Below, in pieces: positions 16,676 through 25,025 of a stretch of 64,000 bases of DNA. The first letter of the stretch is position 1; each line of letters starts with the position of its first letter. The translations under genes were made by a program, and so were the position numbers. The notes under the pieces were generated by a model. It did no database searches. It saw only the letters and a list, made by a program, of their open reading frames with translations, and was not told the DNA's origin. The stretch covers positions 1,798,001-1,862,000 of the forward strand of contig NZ_CP188297.1 of the NCBI RefSeq assembly GCF_050030965.1, read 5' to 3'. The DNA is from Glutamicibacter sp002979865 (lineage in GTDB: Bacteria; Actinomycetota; Actinomycetes; Actinomycetales; Micrococcaceae).

Positions 16676-17613
16676 TGATCGATCCACGCTTCGCCACCCT
16701 GCGGGTCTTCTCCTCCACAGGCTCGGTAGCGCGCACCGCGGAACTGACCGGCTACTCGGCCTCGGCGGTCTCCGCGCAGCTGCGCGAACTGCAGCGCACC
16801 CTGGGCATCAAGCTGATCACCAAGGAGGGCCGCGGGGTGCGGCTGACCTCCGCGGGCCGGCATTTCGTTGCGGGCCTGGACGGGATTGTGACGCAATGGG
16901 AGCTGCTCGCGGCGTCCGCGCGCAACGCCTCCGGGCAGGTGCAGGGGCAGTTCGGCCTGGGCGGTTTCTCCACCGCTGCCGCGCAGCTGCTTGCCCCGCT
17001 GGCCGCGAACCTGCGAGCCACTCGGCCCGATACCGAGGTGCAGCTGATCGAAGCGCAGCCGCAGCGCTGCCTGGACTTGCTGCTCGCGGAGCGGATCGAC
17101 CTGGCCGTGATCGTGGCCAGCCAGACGTCCGCGGGTTCTGCCGCCAGGGACCGGTTCGAGCAGACCGTGCTGCTCGATGACCCGCTGGATGTGGTGCTGC
17201 CCGCCACGCACCGGCTGGCGCAGCACAAGTCCGTGGCCCTGGAGGACCTGGCCGATGACCCGTGGATCTCCGAATCCGGGCAGTCGGTCTACCGGGCGCT
17301 GTTCGTTGCCGCCTTCACTTCGCTGGGGGTCACCCCGCATATCGCCCACGAGGCGGTGGAGTGGGAAACCATGATCGCGTTCATCGGGGCGGGCCTGGGT
17401 GTGGGGCTGCTGCCCCGGCTGGCCACCCTGGGCGATGCGCAGAACGTGGTGCGCCGCCGGATTTCCGGGGCGGCCAAGCCCTCGCGGCGCATCGTGGCGG
17501 TGACCCGCAAGGGCAGCCGCGGCTCGCCGCTGATCGAGGAATCCCTGGATATCCTGCAGCGCACCGCCAAGGACATCATTTCCCTGCGCTCGGCCGAGGA
17601 ACTGGACGGGTAG
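16675..17613 (+). CDS. LysR family regulator divergent from gbcA
   Basis: 312 residues from ATG 16675 (no ribosome site, perhaps leaderless; a TTG at 16648 would add nine residues). The helix-turn-helix is at 18-37 (SVARTAELTGYSASAVSAQL) followed by KLITKEGRGVRLTSAGRHF. Residues 90-300 form the periplasmic-binding-protein-like effector domain. Divergent orientation and the intergenic palindrome make it the likely activator of gbcAB-dmgO; betaine, dimethylglycine or a related compound is the plausible effector. Confidence 0.85.
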   Translation: MIDPRFATLRVFSSTGSVARTAELTGYSASAVSAQLRELQRTLGIKLITKEGRGVRLTSAGRHFVAGLDGIVTQWELLAASARNASGQVQGQFGLGGFSTAAAQLLAPLAANLRATRPDTEVQLIEAQPQRCLDLLLAERIDLAVIVASQTSAGSAARDRFEQTVLLDDPLDVVLPATHRLAQHKSVALEDLADDPWISESGQSVYRALFVAAFTSLGVTPHIAHEAVEWETMIAFIGAGLGVGLLPRLATLGDAQNVVRRRISGAAKPSRRIVAVTRKGSRGSPLIEESLDILQRTAKDIISLRSAEELDG

Positions 17614-17660
17614 CCGGTCGCTGGCGGGCTGCCGGGCCCGGCGGATTTCTCGCCGGGCTA

Positions 17661-17690
17661 TTGACATGGATCACATCCAGTGGTCAGACT
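17661..17690 (+). promoter_or_regulatory. Promoter of fdhA
   Basis: TTGACA (17661-17666), 18-base spacer, CAGACT (17685-17690). The -10 is weak at its first base. The shared operator follows. Confidence 0.45.
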
Positions 17691-17704
17691 TGGGCACATC
17701 CGAT

Positions 17705-17726
17705 TTGGTATCCAACTGATATTTCA
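17705..17726 (+). promoter_or_regulatory. Shared C1-regulon operator, site 2
   Basis: TTGGTATCCAACTGA then TATTTCA. Core ACTGATATTTCA at 17715-17726. It matches site 1 (7972-7995) at about 20 of 24 positions in the same relation to a promoter, and abuts the fdhA ribosome site AAGGAAG. Confidence 0.6.
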
Positions 17727-17741
17727 AGGAAGTGGTCCGCT

Positions 17742-18956
17742 ATGGGCAACTTGGCAGTAAGCTACGCCGGGGCAGGCAAGGTCGAGCTGATCGACACCCC
17801 GTACCCCGAATTCGAATTGAAGGACGGGCCCGGGGTCCACCCGGCAAACGTCGGGCGGCAGGTGCACCACGGGGTCATCCTGCGGACCATCGCCACCAAC
17901 ATCTGCGGTTCGGACCAGCACATGGTCCGCGGCCGCACCACCGCGCCCGTCGGGTTGGTGCTGGGCCACGAGATCACCGGCGAAGTGGTGGAAGTAGGCC
18001 GCGATGTGGAATTCCTCAAGGTCGGCGACGTCGTCTCGGTGCCCTTCAACATCTCCTGCGGCCGCTGCCGCAACTGCAAGGTCGGGCAAACCGGCATCTG
18101 CCTGAACGTCAATCCCGACCGCCCCGGTTCCGCCTACGGCTACGTGGACATGGGCGGCTGGGTGGGCGGCCAGGCCGAATACGTGCTGGTGCCCTACGCT
18201 GACTGGAACGCCCTGAAATTCCCCGACCGCGACCAGGCCATGGAGAAGATCCTGGACCTGGCCATGCTCTCGGACATCTTCCCGACCGGCTACCACGGAG
18301 CCATCGGCGCCGGGGTCACCGTCGGTTCCACCGTCTACGTCGCCGGCGCCGGCCCGGTGGGCCTGGCCGCGGCCACCTCCGCGCAGCTGCTGGGTGCGGC
18401 CACCGTGATTGTCGGGGACCTGAACGCCGACCGGCTGGCTCAGGCGCGCAGCTTCGGTTGCGAAACCGTGGACGTCTCGCAGGGCGACCCGGCCGAGCAG
18501 ATCGCCCAGATCCTGGGCGTGCCCGAGGTCGACTGCGGCATCGACGCGGTGGGCTTCGAGGCGCGCGGGCACGGGCACGACGCTGGCAAGGAACAGCCTG
18601 CCACGGTGCTCAATTCGCTGATGGAAATCACCCGTGCCGGCGGCAGCCTGGGCATCCCGGGGCTCTATGTCACCGGGGATCCGGGCGCCGAGGACGAAGC
18701 GGCCAAGGTCGGTTCGCTGTCCATGCGCTTCGGCCTGGGCTTCGCCAAGTCCCACACCTTCGTCACGGGCCAGTGCCCGGTGATGAAGTACCACCGCGGG
18801 CTGATGCAGGCGATCCTCTCGGACAAGGTCTCGATTGCCAAGAACGTCAACGCCACGGCCATTGGCTTGGACCGGGCCCCGCAGGGCTACGCGGCCTTCG
18901 ACGAAGGCGCCGCGCAGAAGTTCGTGCTCGACCCGCACGGGCTGATCAGCGCCTGA
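17742..18956 (+). CDS. fdhA: Glutathione-independent formaldehyde dehydrogenase (zinc MDR family)
   Basis: 404 residues from ATG 17742, nine bases after AAGGAAG; the frame is open upstream but that is the lysR shadow. Catalytic zinc site: NICGSDQHMVRGRT with GHEITGEV. Structural zinc cysteines: CGRCRNCKVGQTGIC. Nucleotide-binding motif: VAGAGPVGLAAA. The sequence follows Pseudomonas putida formaldehyde dehydrogenase closely (GFEARGHGH, TGYHGA, CPVMKYHRGLM). Formaldehyde + NAD+ gives formate. It removes the formaldehyde released by GbcAB. The operator at 17705-17726 links its expression to folD and purU. Confidence 0.9.
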   Translation: MGNLAVSYAGAGKVELIDTPYPEFELKDGPGVHPANVGRQVHHGVILRTIATNICGSDQHMVRGRTTAPVGLVLGHEITGEVVEVGRDVEFLKVGDVVSVPFNISCGRCRNCKVGQTGICLNVNPDRPGSAYGYVDMGGWVGGQAEYVLVPYADWNALKFPDRDQAMEKILDLAMLSDIFPTGYHGAIGAGVTVGSTVYVAGAGPVGLAAATSAQLLGAATVIVGDLNADRLAQARSFGCETVDVSQGDPAEQIAQILGVPEVDCGIDAVGFEARGHGHDAGKEQPATVLNSLMEITRAGGSLGIPGLYVTGDPGAEDEAAKVGSLSMRFGLGFAKSHTFVTGQCPVMKYHRGLMQAILSDKVSIAKNVNATAIGLDRAPQGYAAFDEGAAQKFVLDPHGLISA

Positions 18957-18995
18957 CCCGCGCTTGACGCGCATTTAACCGCTGCCCGCCGTGCC

Positions 18996-19016
18996 GGCCG
19001 GGAACAATTCCCGGCC
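18996..19016 (+). terminator. Hairpin after fdhA (partial terminator)
   Basis: GGCCGGGAA pairs with TTCCCGGCC around CAA. No T tract, so some read-through into the betaine transporter gene is likely. Confidence 0.45.
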
Positions 19017-19166
19017 TGCACGGCGCACTTCCGGCCGGCTCTTGAGCCCGGCCGATTTGCCGGCCCCGGCCACCACTCACGAGCAACCCCGGGACCCCGG
19101 CTGATTCGGCGCGCCCGCATTCCCCTGCCGGCCCGCCACCTATTGCCTTTATTGAAGGAAACCGAA

Positions 19167-21038
19167 ATGAAACGCACTGAGCAACCCGTGAACGACCTGG
19201 TCAGCGAGCTGCACTCGGCTCGCCGGCGCCGGCCCAGAAGATACCTGTCCTCCGGCACCGACTACTGGGTCTTCGGCATTGCCGGACTCCTCGCCCTGGC
19301 GTTCATCGCCTGGGGCTTCGCTTCGCCCGAAGGGCTGGGCTCCGCGGCCGGGAAGGCCCTCGACTGGGTGATTACGAACACCGGCTGGGTCTTCGTGATC
19401 GCCGCGACCGTTTTCACCCTGTTCGTGCTGGTGGTCGCGGCCAAGAGCTTCGGGCGCATCCCGCTGGGCAAGGACGGGGAGAAGCCGCAGTTCAGCACGG
19501 TTTCCTGGATCTCGATGATGTTCGCCACCGGCATGGGCATCGGGCTGGTCTTCTACGGGGTGGGCGAACCGCTGTACTTCTACATGTCTCCGCCGCCGGA
19601 AACCGTGGGCGGGCAGACCTCGGCCGCGGTGGGCACGGCCATGGGCACCACCATGTTCCACTGGACGCTGTTCCCCTGGGCCATGTACGCGATTGTCGGG
19701 CTGGGCATGGCCTACGGCAGCTTCCGGCTGGGCCGCCCGCAGCTGTTCTCCTCGATGTTCACCTCGATCTTCGGAGAAAGGGTCGTCCACGGCTGGGGCG
19801 GGAAGACGATCAACATCCTGGCTATCCTGGCCACGCTTTTCGGCTCGGCCTGCTCGCTGGGGCTCGGCGCGCTGCAGATCGGCGGCGGCATCCAGTCCGC
19901 CGGGCTGCTGTCCTCGGTGGGTTCGGGGGTCCTGGTACTGATCATTGCGGTGCTCACCGCCTTGTTCGTGGCCTCGGCCGTCTCCGGAATCGAGCGCGGC
20001 ATCCAGTGGCTGTCCAATATCAACATGGTGCTGGCGGTGATCCTGGCGCTGATCGTGTTCATCGGCGGGCCCACGCTGTTCATCCTGAACGTGATTCCCA
20101 ATGCGGTGGGCTCCTTCATCGCTGACTTGCCGGAAATGGCATCGCGGACCGCGGCTTCCGGGGACGGCGACATGGCCGCCTGGCTTTCCTCCTGGACCAT
20201 CTTCTACTGGGCCTGGTGGGTTTCCTGGACCCCGTTCGTGGGCCTGTTCATCGCGCGGATCTCGCGCGGGCGCAGCATCCGCCAGTTCGTCACCGGGGTG
20301 CTGCTGGTACCTTCCACCGTCACGCTGTTCTGGTTCGCCATCTTCGGCGGCGGCGCCATCGGCCTGCAGGAGCGGGCCGAGCGCAACGGGGACATGGGCC
20401 AGGCGCTGGCCCAGATGGTGGACGGGGCCCCGGACATCGACTTCAACTCGGTGCTCTTCGAGCTGCTGGGCGCACTGCCATTCCCCGAATGGTTCTCCAT
20501 TGCGCTGATGGCTCTGGCCGTGGTGCTGATTGCCATCTTCTTCGTCACCGGGGCGGACTCCGCCTCGATCGTGATGGGCGCGCTGAGCGAACGCGGCGCG
20601 CAGGAGCCCTCGAAGAAGTCGGTGGTCTTCTGGGGCGTCTCGGTGGGAGCGGTGGCCGCGGTCATGCTGCTGGCCGGCGGGGACCATCCGGCGGCGGCCC
20701 TGAACGGGCTGAAGAACATCACCATCGTCTCGGCGCTGCCCTTCGTGCTGGTGATGCTGCTGCTGTGCGTGGCGCTGTGGAAGGACCTGTGCCGTGATCC
20801 GCTGGTGCTGCGCGGCAAGGTGGCGATGGAGGTGCTGGAGCAGGCGGTGGATGACGGAATCGACCGCCACGAAGGCGAGCAGTTCAGCCTGATGACCAGG
20901 GAGAACTCCATTGTGGCCGCGTCGGGCCTGCCGGCTGGAGACCGGCCGGAGCCGGTGGCCCAGGAGCTGGAAGCCCCGGTGCGCGAACCGCAGCCGCGGC
21001 CCGAAACTGATCTGGAACCCGAGGGCGCCGGCCGCTAG
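19167..21038 (+). CDS. BCCT family glycine betaine transporter
   Basis: 623 residues from ATG 19167, six bases after GAAGGAA. About 12 membrane segments between residues 35 and 545. The segment-3 glycine stretch MGIGLVFYGVGEP is that of sodium-coupled BCCT carriers. The signature FYWAWWVSWTPFVGLFIARIS forms the aromatic box that binds quaternary ammonium groups. A hydrophilic C-terminal tail of about 75 residues may sense osmotic conditions as in BetP, though here it is Glu/Pro-rich rather than strongly basic. It follows fdhA by 210 bases and probably imports the betaine used as carbon and nitrogen source. Confidence 0.9.
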   Translation: MKRTEQPVNDLVSELHSARRRRPRRYLSSGTDYWVFGIAGLLALAFIAWGFASPEGLGSAAGKALDWVITNTGWVFVIAATVFTLFVLVVAAKSFGRIPLGKDGEKPQFSTVSWISMMFATGMGIGLVFYGVGEPLYFYMSPPPETVGGQTSAAVGTAMGTTMFHWTLFPWAMYAIVGLGMAYGSFRLGRPQLFSSMFTSIFGERVVHGWGGKTINILAILATLFGSACSLGLGALQIGGGIQSAGLLSSVGSGVLVLIIAVLTALFVASAVSGIERGIQWLSNINMVLAVILALIVFIGGPTLFILNVIPNAVGSFIADLPEMASRTAASGDGDMAAWLSSWTIFYWAWWVSWTPFVGLFIARISRGRSIRQFVTGVLLVPSTVTLFWFAIFGGGAIGLQERAERNGDMGQALAQMVDGAPDIDFNSVLFELLGALPFPEWFSIALMALAVVLIAIFFVTGADSASIVMGALSERGAQEPSKKSVVFWGVSVGAVAAVMLLAGGDHPAAALNGLKNITIVSALPFVLVMLLLCVALWKDLCRDPLVLRGKVAMEVLEQAVDDGIDRHEGEQFSLMTRENSIVAASGLPAGDRPEPVAQELEAPVREPQPRPETDLEPEGAGR

Positions 21039-21065
21039 CGGCCGGTTCGCGTCCCCGGCATCCAG

Positions 21066-21734
21066 CTAGGGTGCGCGGCGCAGGGCCTGCTCGAAGTGGG
21101 CCACATGCTCGGAGACCAGCCGCGCTGCCAGCTGCGCGTCGCCGTCGAGGATGGCGCGCAGCAGGGCCGAATGCTCGGAAATGTGCTCTGCGATCGGAGG
21201 CATCTGGTCGATGACCAGGCACCAGATCCGGGTCACCAGATTATCCAGGCGCACCAGGGTTTCCTCCAGGTACTTGTTGGCCGCCGCATTGTAGATGAGC
21301 CGGTGGATGCGCACATCCAGCAGCAGCAGCGAACGCTGGTCCAGGGCGGGATCCAGGGCATCGATCTGCTGCAGGTAACTGGCCAGCTGCTCGCGGATCT
21401 GCGGGTCCTTGTTCGCGGCCGCGTTGCGCGCGGCCAGCGGCTCGAGCACCTGGCGCATTTCGGAGATGTAGTTCAGCTCATGGAAATCCACGGCCGTGGC
21501 GAAGGTGCCGCGGCGCGGATAGGACACCACCAGATGGTCGGTTTCCAGCCGCTTGAGAGCCTCGCGCATCGGGGTGCGCCCAATGCCCAGTTCTTCGGCC
21601 AGCTGCGGCTCGTGGATCGGGTGCGTCGGAGCGATTTCGAGCAGCACCAGCCGGTCGCGCAATGCGTTGTAGGCTCGATCAGCCATCGAGCCTTGCTCGG
21701 TGGCGGCGCTGGTCAGTTCGGTGGGCCTTGGCAT
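21066..21734 (-). CDS. GntR family regulator (FCD domain), likely repressor of C1 genes
   Basis: 222 residues from ATG 21734 (GAGAG upstream); a GTG at 21749 adds five. Winged helix at about 20-85 (LAEELGIGRTPMREALKRLETDHLV, YPRRGTFA). The all-helical FCD effector domain at 95-215 has the metal-binding histidine pattern (D-V-R-I-H-R and later H-S-A-L, E-H-V-A-H-F). Divergent from purU with 450 bases between. It is the only FCD/GntR gene in the betaine region, so it is the best candidate to bind the three ACTGRTATWTCA sites. The effector is not known. Confidence 0.85.
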   Translation of the reverse strand: MPRPTELTSAATEQGSMADRAYNALRDRLVLLEIAPTHPIHEPQLAEELGIGRTPMREALKRLETDHLVVSYPRRGTFATAVDFHELNYISEMRQVLEPLAARNAAANKDPQIREQLASYLQQIDALDPALDQRSLLLLDVRIHRLIYNAAANKYLEETLVRLDNLVTRIWCLVIDQMPPIAEHISEHSALLRAILDGDAQLAARLVSEHVAHFEQALRRAP

Positions 21735-21918
21735 ATCGCTCTCTATCACTGTTCAAAAATCAATTGCCGACACACAAAGAGTATCGCCCCGGCTTCGATT
21801 TGGGCGCTTTTCCTGTGCCGATGCGCTCAACAGCCCTTGGCTTGCCGGCCAGCGGCAGAGCGGAAAACCGTACTGGGGGCGCTGGGAAAGGCGCCAGGAA
21901 GAACCGCCGGAAAAGTTG

Positions 21919-21947
21919 TTGACGCTGTGCTGAAGCACACATAGTAT
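21919..21947 (+). promoter_or_regulatory. Promoter of purU
   Basis: TTGACG (21919-21924), 17-base spacer, TAGTAT (21942-21947). The best promoter match in the window, followed 13 bases later by the shared operator core. Confidence 0.7.
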
Positions 21948-21958
21948 TGTGATCATCA

Positions 21959-21977
21959 ATTGATATATCAGTATCCG
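21959..21977 (-). promoter_or_regulatory. Shared C1-regulon operator, site 3
   Basis: Plus strand reads ATTGATATATCAGTATCC. The minus-strand core is ACTGATATATCA (21961-21972), 11 of 12 matching site 1 and 11 of 12 matching site 2. Placement just downstream of the -10 is the same as at site 1. Confidence 0.6.
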
Positions 21978-22184
21978 GCCAGAGGTTGGCGGGTCTGCCC
22001 GCAGCTGCTTCCGAAGGCAGGGGCGGCGCGCAGTTCCGCTGGGAAAACTCAGTCCGGACGGCTTTGAAGCCGCGGCGCAGAGCACTGCGCGGAAGCCAGG
22101 TGCAACCGCATGAAAATCCCCCGAAAAACCACTACGAGCCATGGCGAAGCTAATGCCATCTCGGCGAAATCAAGGAGCGGCACG

Positions 22185-23057
22185 ATGACCGAACCGAACA
22201 ACAAGTATGTCCTGACCCTCACCTGCGCCGAGCGCCCGGGCATCGTGCATGCGGTCACCGGGTTGCTGCTCAAGCACCATGGCGACATCCGGGAGCTCAA
22301 GCAGCATGACGACCAGCTTTCCGGGACGCTCTTCATGCGCATCGAATTCGAGGTCGCCGCGGCGGAGGATATCCCCGCTGAGATCGCCGAACTCGAGTCG
22401 GGTCTCGGCCAACTCGCCGATGAGCACCAGGCGACCTGGGGTTTGCGCCCGGCCGGCAACAAGAAGCGCGTGGTGGTGATGGTCTCCAAGTTCGGCCATT
22501 GCCTGCATGACCTGCTGTTCCGCGCCCGGATGGGGGAGCTGCCGGTGGAGATCGCGGCAGTAGTCTCCAACCACCCGGACCACCGGCAGCAGGTCGAGTG
22601 GAACGGGATTCCGTTCTTCCATATTCCTGTCACCCCTGAGACCAAGCCCGAAGCCGAGTCCAAGCTGATGGACCTGGTGGAGCGCTTCGAGGTGGATCTG
22701 GTGGTGCTGGCCCGCTACATGCAGGTGCTCTCCGATGACCTCACCCGCAAGCTCACCGGCCGGGCCATCAACATCCACCATTCGTTCCTGCCCTCTTTCA
22801 AGGGGGCCAAGCCCTACCACCAGGCCTTCGAACGCGGGGTGAAGACCGTGGGCGCCACGGCGCACTACGTGAATTCGGAGTTGGACGAGGGGCCGATCAT
22901 CACCCAGCGCGTCCAGGAAGTGGACCACAGCTACGCGCCCGAGCACCTGGTGGCCGCCGGACGCGATACCGAGTGCAAAGCCCTGTCCGATGCGGTGCGC
23001 TGGCACTGCGAAGACCGGGTCTTCCTCAGCGGCTCGCGCACTGTGGTGCTGCGCTAG
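22185..23057 (+). CDS. purU: Formyltetrahydrofolate deformylase
   Basis: 290 residues from ATG 22185, seven bases after AAGGAG. Residues 8-85 form an ACT regulatory domain (CAERPGIVHAVTGLLLKH). Residues 95-285 are the formyltransferase-fold hydrolase with INIHHSFLPSF (catalytic Asn and His) and DEGPII (Asp). 10-formyl-THF + water gives formate + THF. In betaine users it returns THF for dimethylglycine oxidase. Expression from its own operator-controlled promoter fits that role better than purine synthesis. Confidence 0.92.
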   Translation: MTEPNNKYVLTLTCAERPGIVHAVTGLLLKHHGDIRELKQHDDQLSGTLFMRIEFEVAAAEDIPAEIAELESGLGQLADEHQATWGLRPAGNKKRVVVMVSKFGHCLHDLLFRARMGELPVEIAAVVSNHPDHRQQVEWNGIPFFHIPVTPETKPEAESKLMDLVERFEVDLVVLARYMQVLSDDLTRKLTGRAINIHHSFLPSFKGAKPYHQAFERGVKTVGATAHYVNSELDEGPIITQRVQEVDHSYAPEHLVAAGRDTECKALSDAVRWHCEDRVFLSGSRTVVLR

Positions 23058-23070
23058 CACCCTCCGGGCC

Positions 23071-23136
23071 AAAGGCCCCGGCGGGGATTCTACGGACATC
23101 ATATGACGATGCCCGCCGAACCCGGCCGGGGCCTTT
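23071..23136 (+). terminator. Terminator after purU
   Basis: AAAGGCCCCGG (23071-23081) pairs with CCGGGGCCTTT (23126-23136). An inner GCGGG/CCCGC stem lies within the loop. It lies 13 bases past the stop. Confidence 0.65.
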
Positions 23137-23352
23137 GCTGTTGCCCGCCGTTTGGGCCCGGAGGCGCTCGACCGGAGGCGCAAAGGCCGGGAAGACAGTG
23201 CGGTCGAATGCAGGGGCACGGAAGTTTTCCCAAGTTAACCTAGGAATTATCCTTGTCTTGGCCACTGGGGCTATGCAAGGCTATGGATCAAGCGGGTGCT
23301 TGTGACCCAGCTCATGAAACAAGAACCAGCGGCTCCCAGAAGGAATGTGTCG

Positions 23353-23481
23353 ATGTTTGGACTACCGGCGTTCACGACCATGGTCATCATCGGGGTTCCG
23401 GCCCTCTGGGTGATCTACACAGCTGTTTTCCTGTGGCTCAGCCGCGGCTGGAAGCGCGAGGATGCGAAGGAGCAGCAGTGA
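23353..23481 (+). CDS. Small membrane protein coupled to the sodium/solute symporter
   Basis: 42 residues from ATG 23353, seven bases after AGAAGGAA; ATG 23314 and GTG 23296 give longer forms without that site. One hydrophobic segment (FTTMVIIGVPALWVIYTAVFLWL) then a basic, charged tail. The stop overlaps the GTG start of the symporter (GTGA). Small one-segment partners encoded directly before SSF symporters are common in Actinobacteria, where they may stabilise the carrier. The exact family is not recognised. Confidence 0.65.
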   Translation: MFGLPAFTTMVIIGVPALWVIYTAVFLWLSRGWKREDAKEQQ

Positions 23482-25025
23482 GCATCGAGATCCTGTTCCT
23501 GGTCATCTATTTCATCGCCATGGCCGCCATCGGCTTCTGGGCGATGAAGCGAGGCAAGCAAGATGCCGAAGGGTTCCTGCTCGGCGGACGCAGCCTCGGC
23601 CCCGGCGTCACCGCGCTGCGGCTGCAGAGTTCTTCCATGTCCGGCTACATGTTCATGGGTGCCGGATCCATGGGCTACACCCAAGGCTATTTCAGCATGT
23701 GGTACGCGCTGGGCGACCTGGGCGGCGGCATCCTGAACCTCTCGGTCCTGGGCCGGCGCATGCGCAAGCTATCCCAGATCCTGGGTTCCATCACCTCCAT
23801 CGAGTACCTGGAGCACCGCTACCCCTCGAAGTGGATCCGGCTCATCGCCGCTCCCGTTGCGCTGTTCTGCATGTTCTTCTACGTCCTGGCCCAGTTCATC
23901 GCCGGCGGCCGCGGATTGGAAATGGTCTCTGGGGTTTCCTTCCCGGTGGCCTTGGCGATCGCCATCGGCGTGATTGTCCTCTATACCTTCCTTGGCGGCT
24001 ACCTGGCTGTGGCCTACACCGACTTCGTGCAGGCCATCATCATGGTGGTCGGCATGGTCTGGATCCTGGTTGCCACGCTGATGGCCGTGGGCGGTTTCAC
24101 CAAGGGCAATGAAGCCGTGGGCGGGATCAACCCCAACCTGCTGACCATGTGGGGAGCGGATCTGGGCTACCAGGGACAGTGGGGAGTCATTCTCGGTGCG
24201 CTGCTGGTCTTCTCCATCGGCTACATGGGCTGGCCGCACGTGGTGGTCAGCCACATGGCCATGAAGAAGCCTTCGGTGGCACGTACCGCAGGGGTCTACT
24301 CATTGGTATTCAACCTGCTGTTCATCCCCGGCCCCTACCTGGTGGGCCTGTTCGCGCTGATCCTGCTGCCCAACCTGGCCAACCCGGAAACCGCGATCTT
24401 CGAGGTCGCCGACGCGGTGCTGCCGACCTTCGCCGTGGGCATCGTCATGGCAGCGATCATGGCAGCCATCATGTCCACCGCCGATGCCCTGCTGCTGCAG
24501 GCCGGCACCATCGCCAGCCAGGACATCTACGCCCGGTTCATCAACAAGAAGATGAGCGATGCGCAGATGGTCTGGGTCTCGCGGATCACCGTGCTGGCCC
24601 TGGCCATCATCGGCTATGGCATTGCCGCTTTTGATCCTCCCGCGGTGGCCGCCGTGGTGATCTTCTCAACGACCGTGCTGGGCAGCGCCTTTGTCCCTTC
24701 CTATATCTGCGCGGTGTGGTGGAAGAAGGCCAATACCGTTGGCGCGATCTCATCGATGGCCGCCGGCACCCTGGTCTCGGTGCTCTGGCAGGTGTCCGGC
24801 GCGCCGGATGCCACCGGCATTGATCCGATGGTCACCGGCATCCTGGCATCCACCGCGGCCATGGTCATCGGCAGCCTGGCCAGCCAGAAGTCGCATCCCG
24901 TGCCGGAGCATATTGGCCGGGCCCTGGATGAGACTGCGAAGATCGGCCCGATCCCGAAGAAGATGCTCATGGGCCAGGATGCACTGCTGGCCAGCCAGGC
25001 GGAAATGGCGGCCCGCGGTGAATGA
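23478..25025 (+). CDS. Sodium:solute symporter (SSF/PutP-like)
   Basis: 515 residues from GTG 23478 (AAGGAG three bases before). About 13 hydrophobic segments. The first ends in KRGKQDAEGFLLGGRSLG, the usual SSF entry motif; SSSMSGYMFMGAG follows, and AAIMAAIMSTADALLLQAG is the sodium-site region with paired Ser/Thr. The substrate cannot be told from sequence; proline, pantothenate, organic acids and ureides are all carried by relatives. It is coupled on both sides, to the small protein before it and the unknown gene after it. Confidence 0.85.
   Translation: MSIEILFLVIYFIAMAAIGFWAMKRGKQDAEGFLLGGRSLGPGVTALRLQSSSMSGYMFMGAGSMGYTQGYFSMWYALGDLGGGILNLSVLGRRMRKLSQILGSITSIEYLEHRYPSKWIRLIAAPVALFCMFFYVLAQFIAGGRGLEMVSGVSFPVALAIAIGVIVLYTFLGGYLAVAYTDFVQAIIMVVGMVWILVATLMAVGGFTKGNEAVGGINPNLLTMWGADLGYQGQWGVILGALLVFSIGYMGWPHVVVSHMAMKKPSVARTAGVYSLVFNLLFIPGPYLVGLFALILLPNLANPETAIFEVADAVLPTFAVGIVMAAIMAAIMSTADALLLQAGTIASQDIYARFINKKMSDAQMVWVSRITVLALAIIGYGIAAFDPPAVAAVVIFSTTVLGSAFVPSYICAVWWKKANTVGAISSMAAGTLVSVLWQVSGAPDATGIDPMVTGILASTAAMVIGSLASQKSHPVPEHIGRALDETAKIGPIPKKMLMGQDALLASQAEMAARGE

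Larger units (their letters stand above)
21735..22184. other. Intergenic region between gntR and purU, 450 bases
   Basis: Holds the purU promoter (21919-21947), operator (21959-21977) and a leader of about 230 bases. Bases 21750-21910 show no signal I can name. Confidence 0.5.

Noticed and set aside
17262..17741. Upstream extension of the formaldehyde dehydrogenase frame
   Set aside because: It overlaps lysR in another frame; ATG 17742 has a good ribosome site and matches the family start.
19149..20870. 573-codon open frame on the minus strand
   Set aside because: Antisense shadow of the BCCT transporter; His/Gln/Asp/Arg-rich low-complexity product.
23229..23250. AAGTTAACCTAGG, like half an iron box
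   Set aside because: Only one half fits the IdeR consensus and no iron gene adjoins it.
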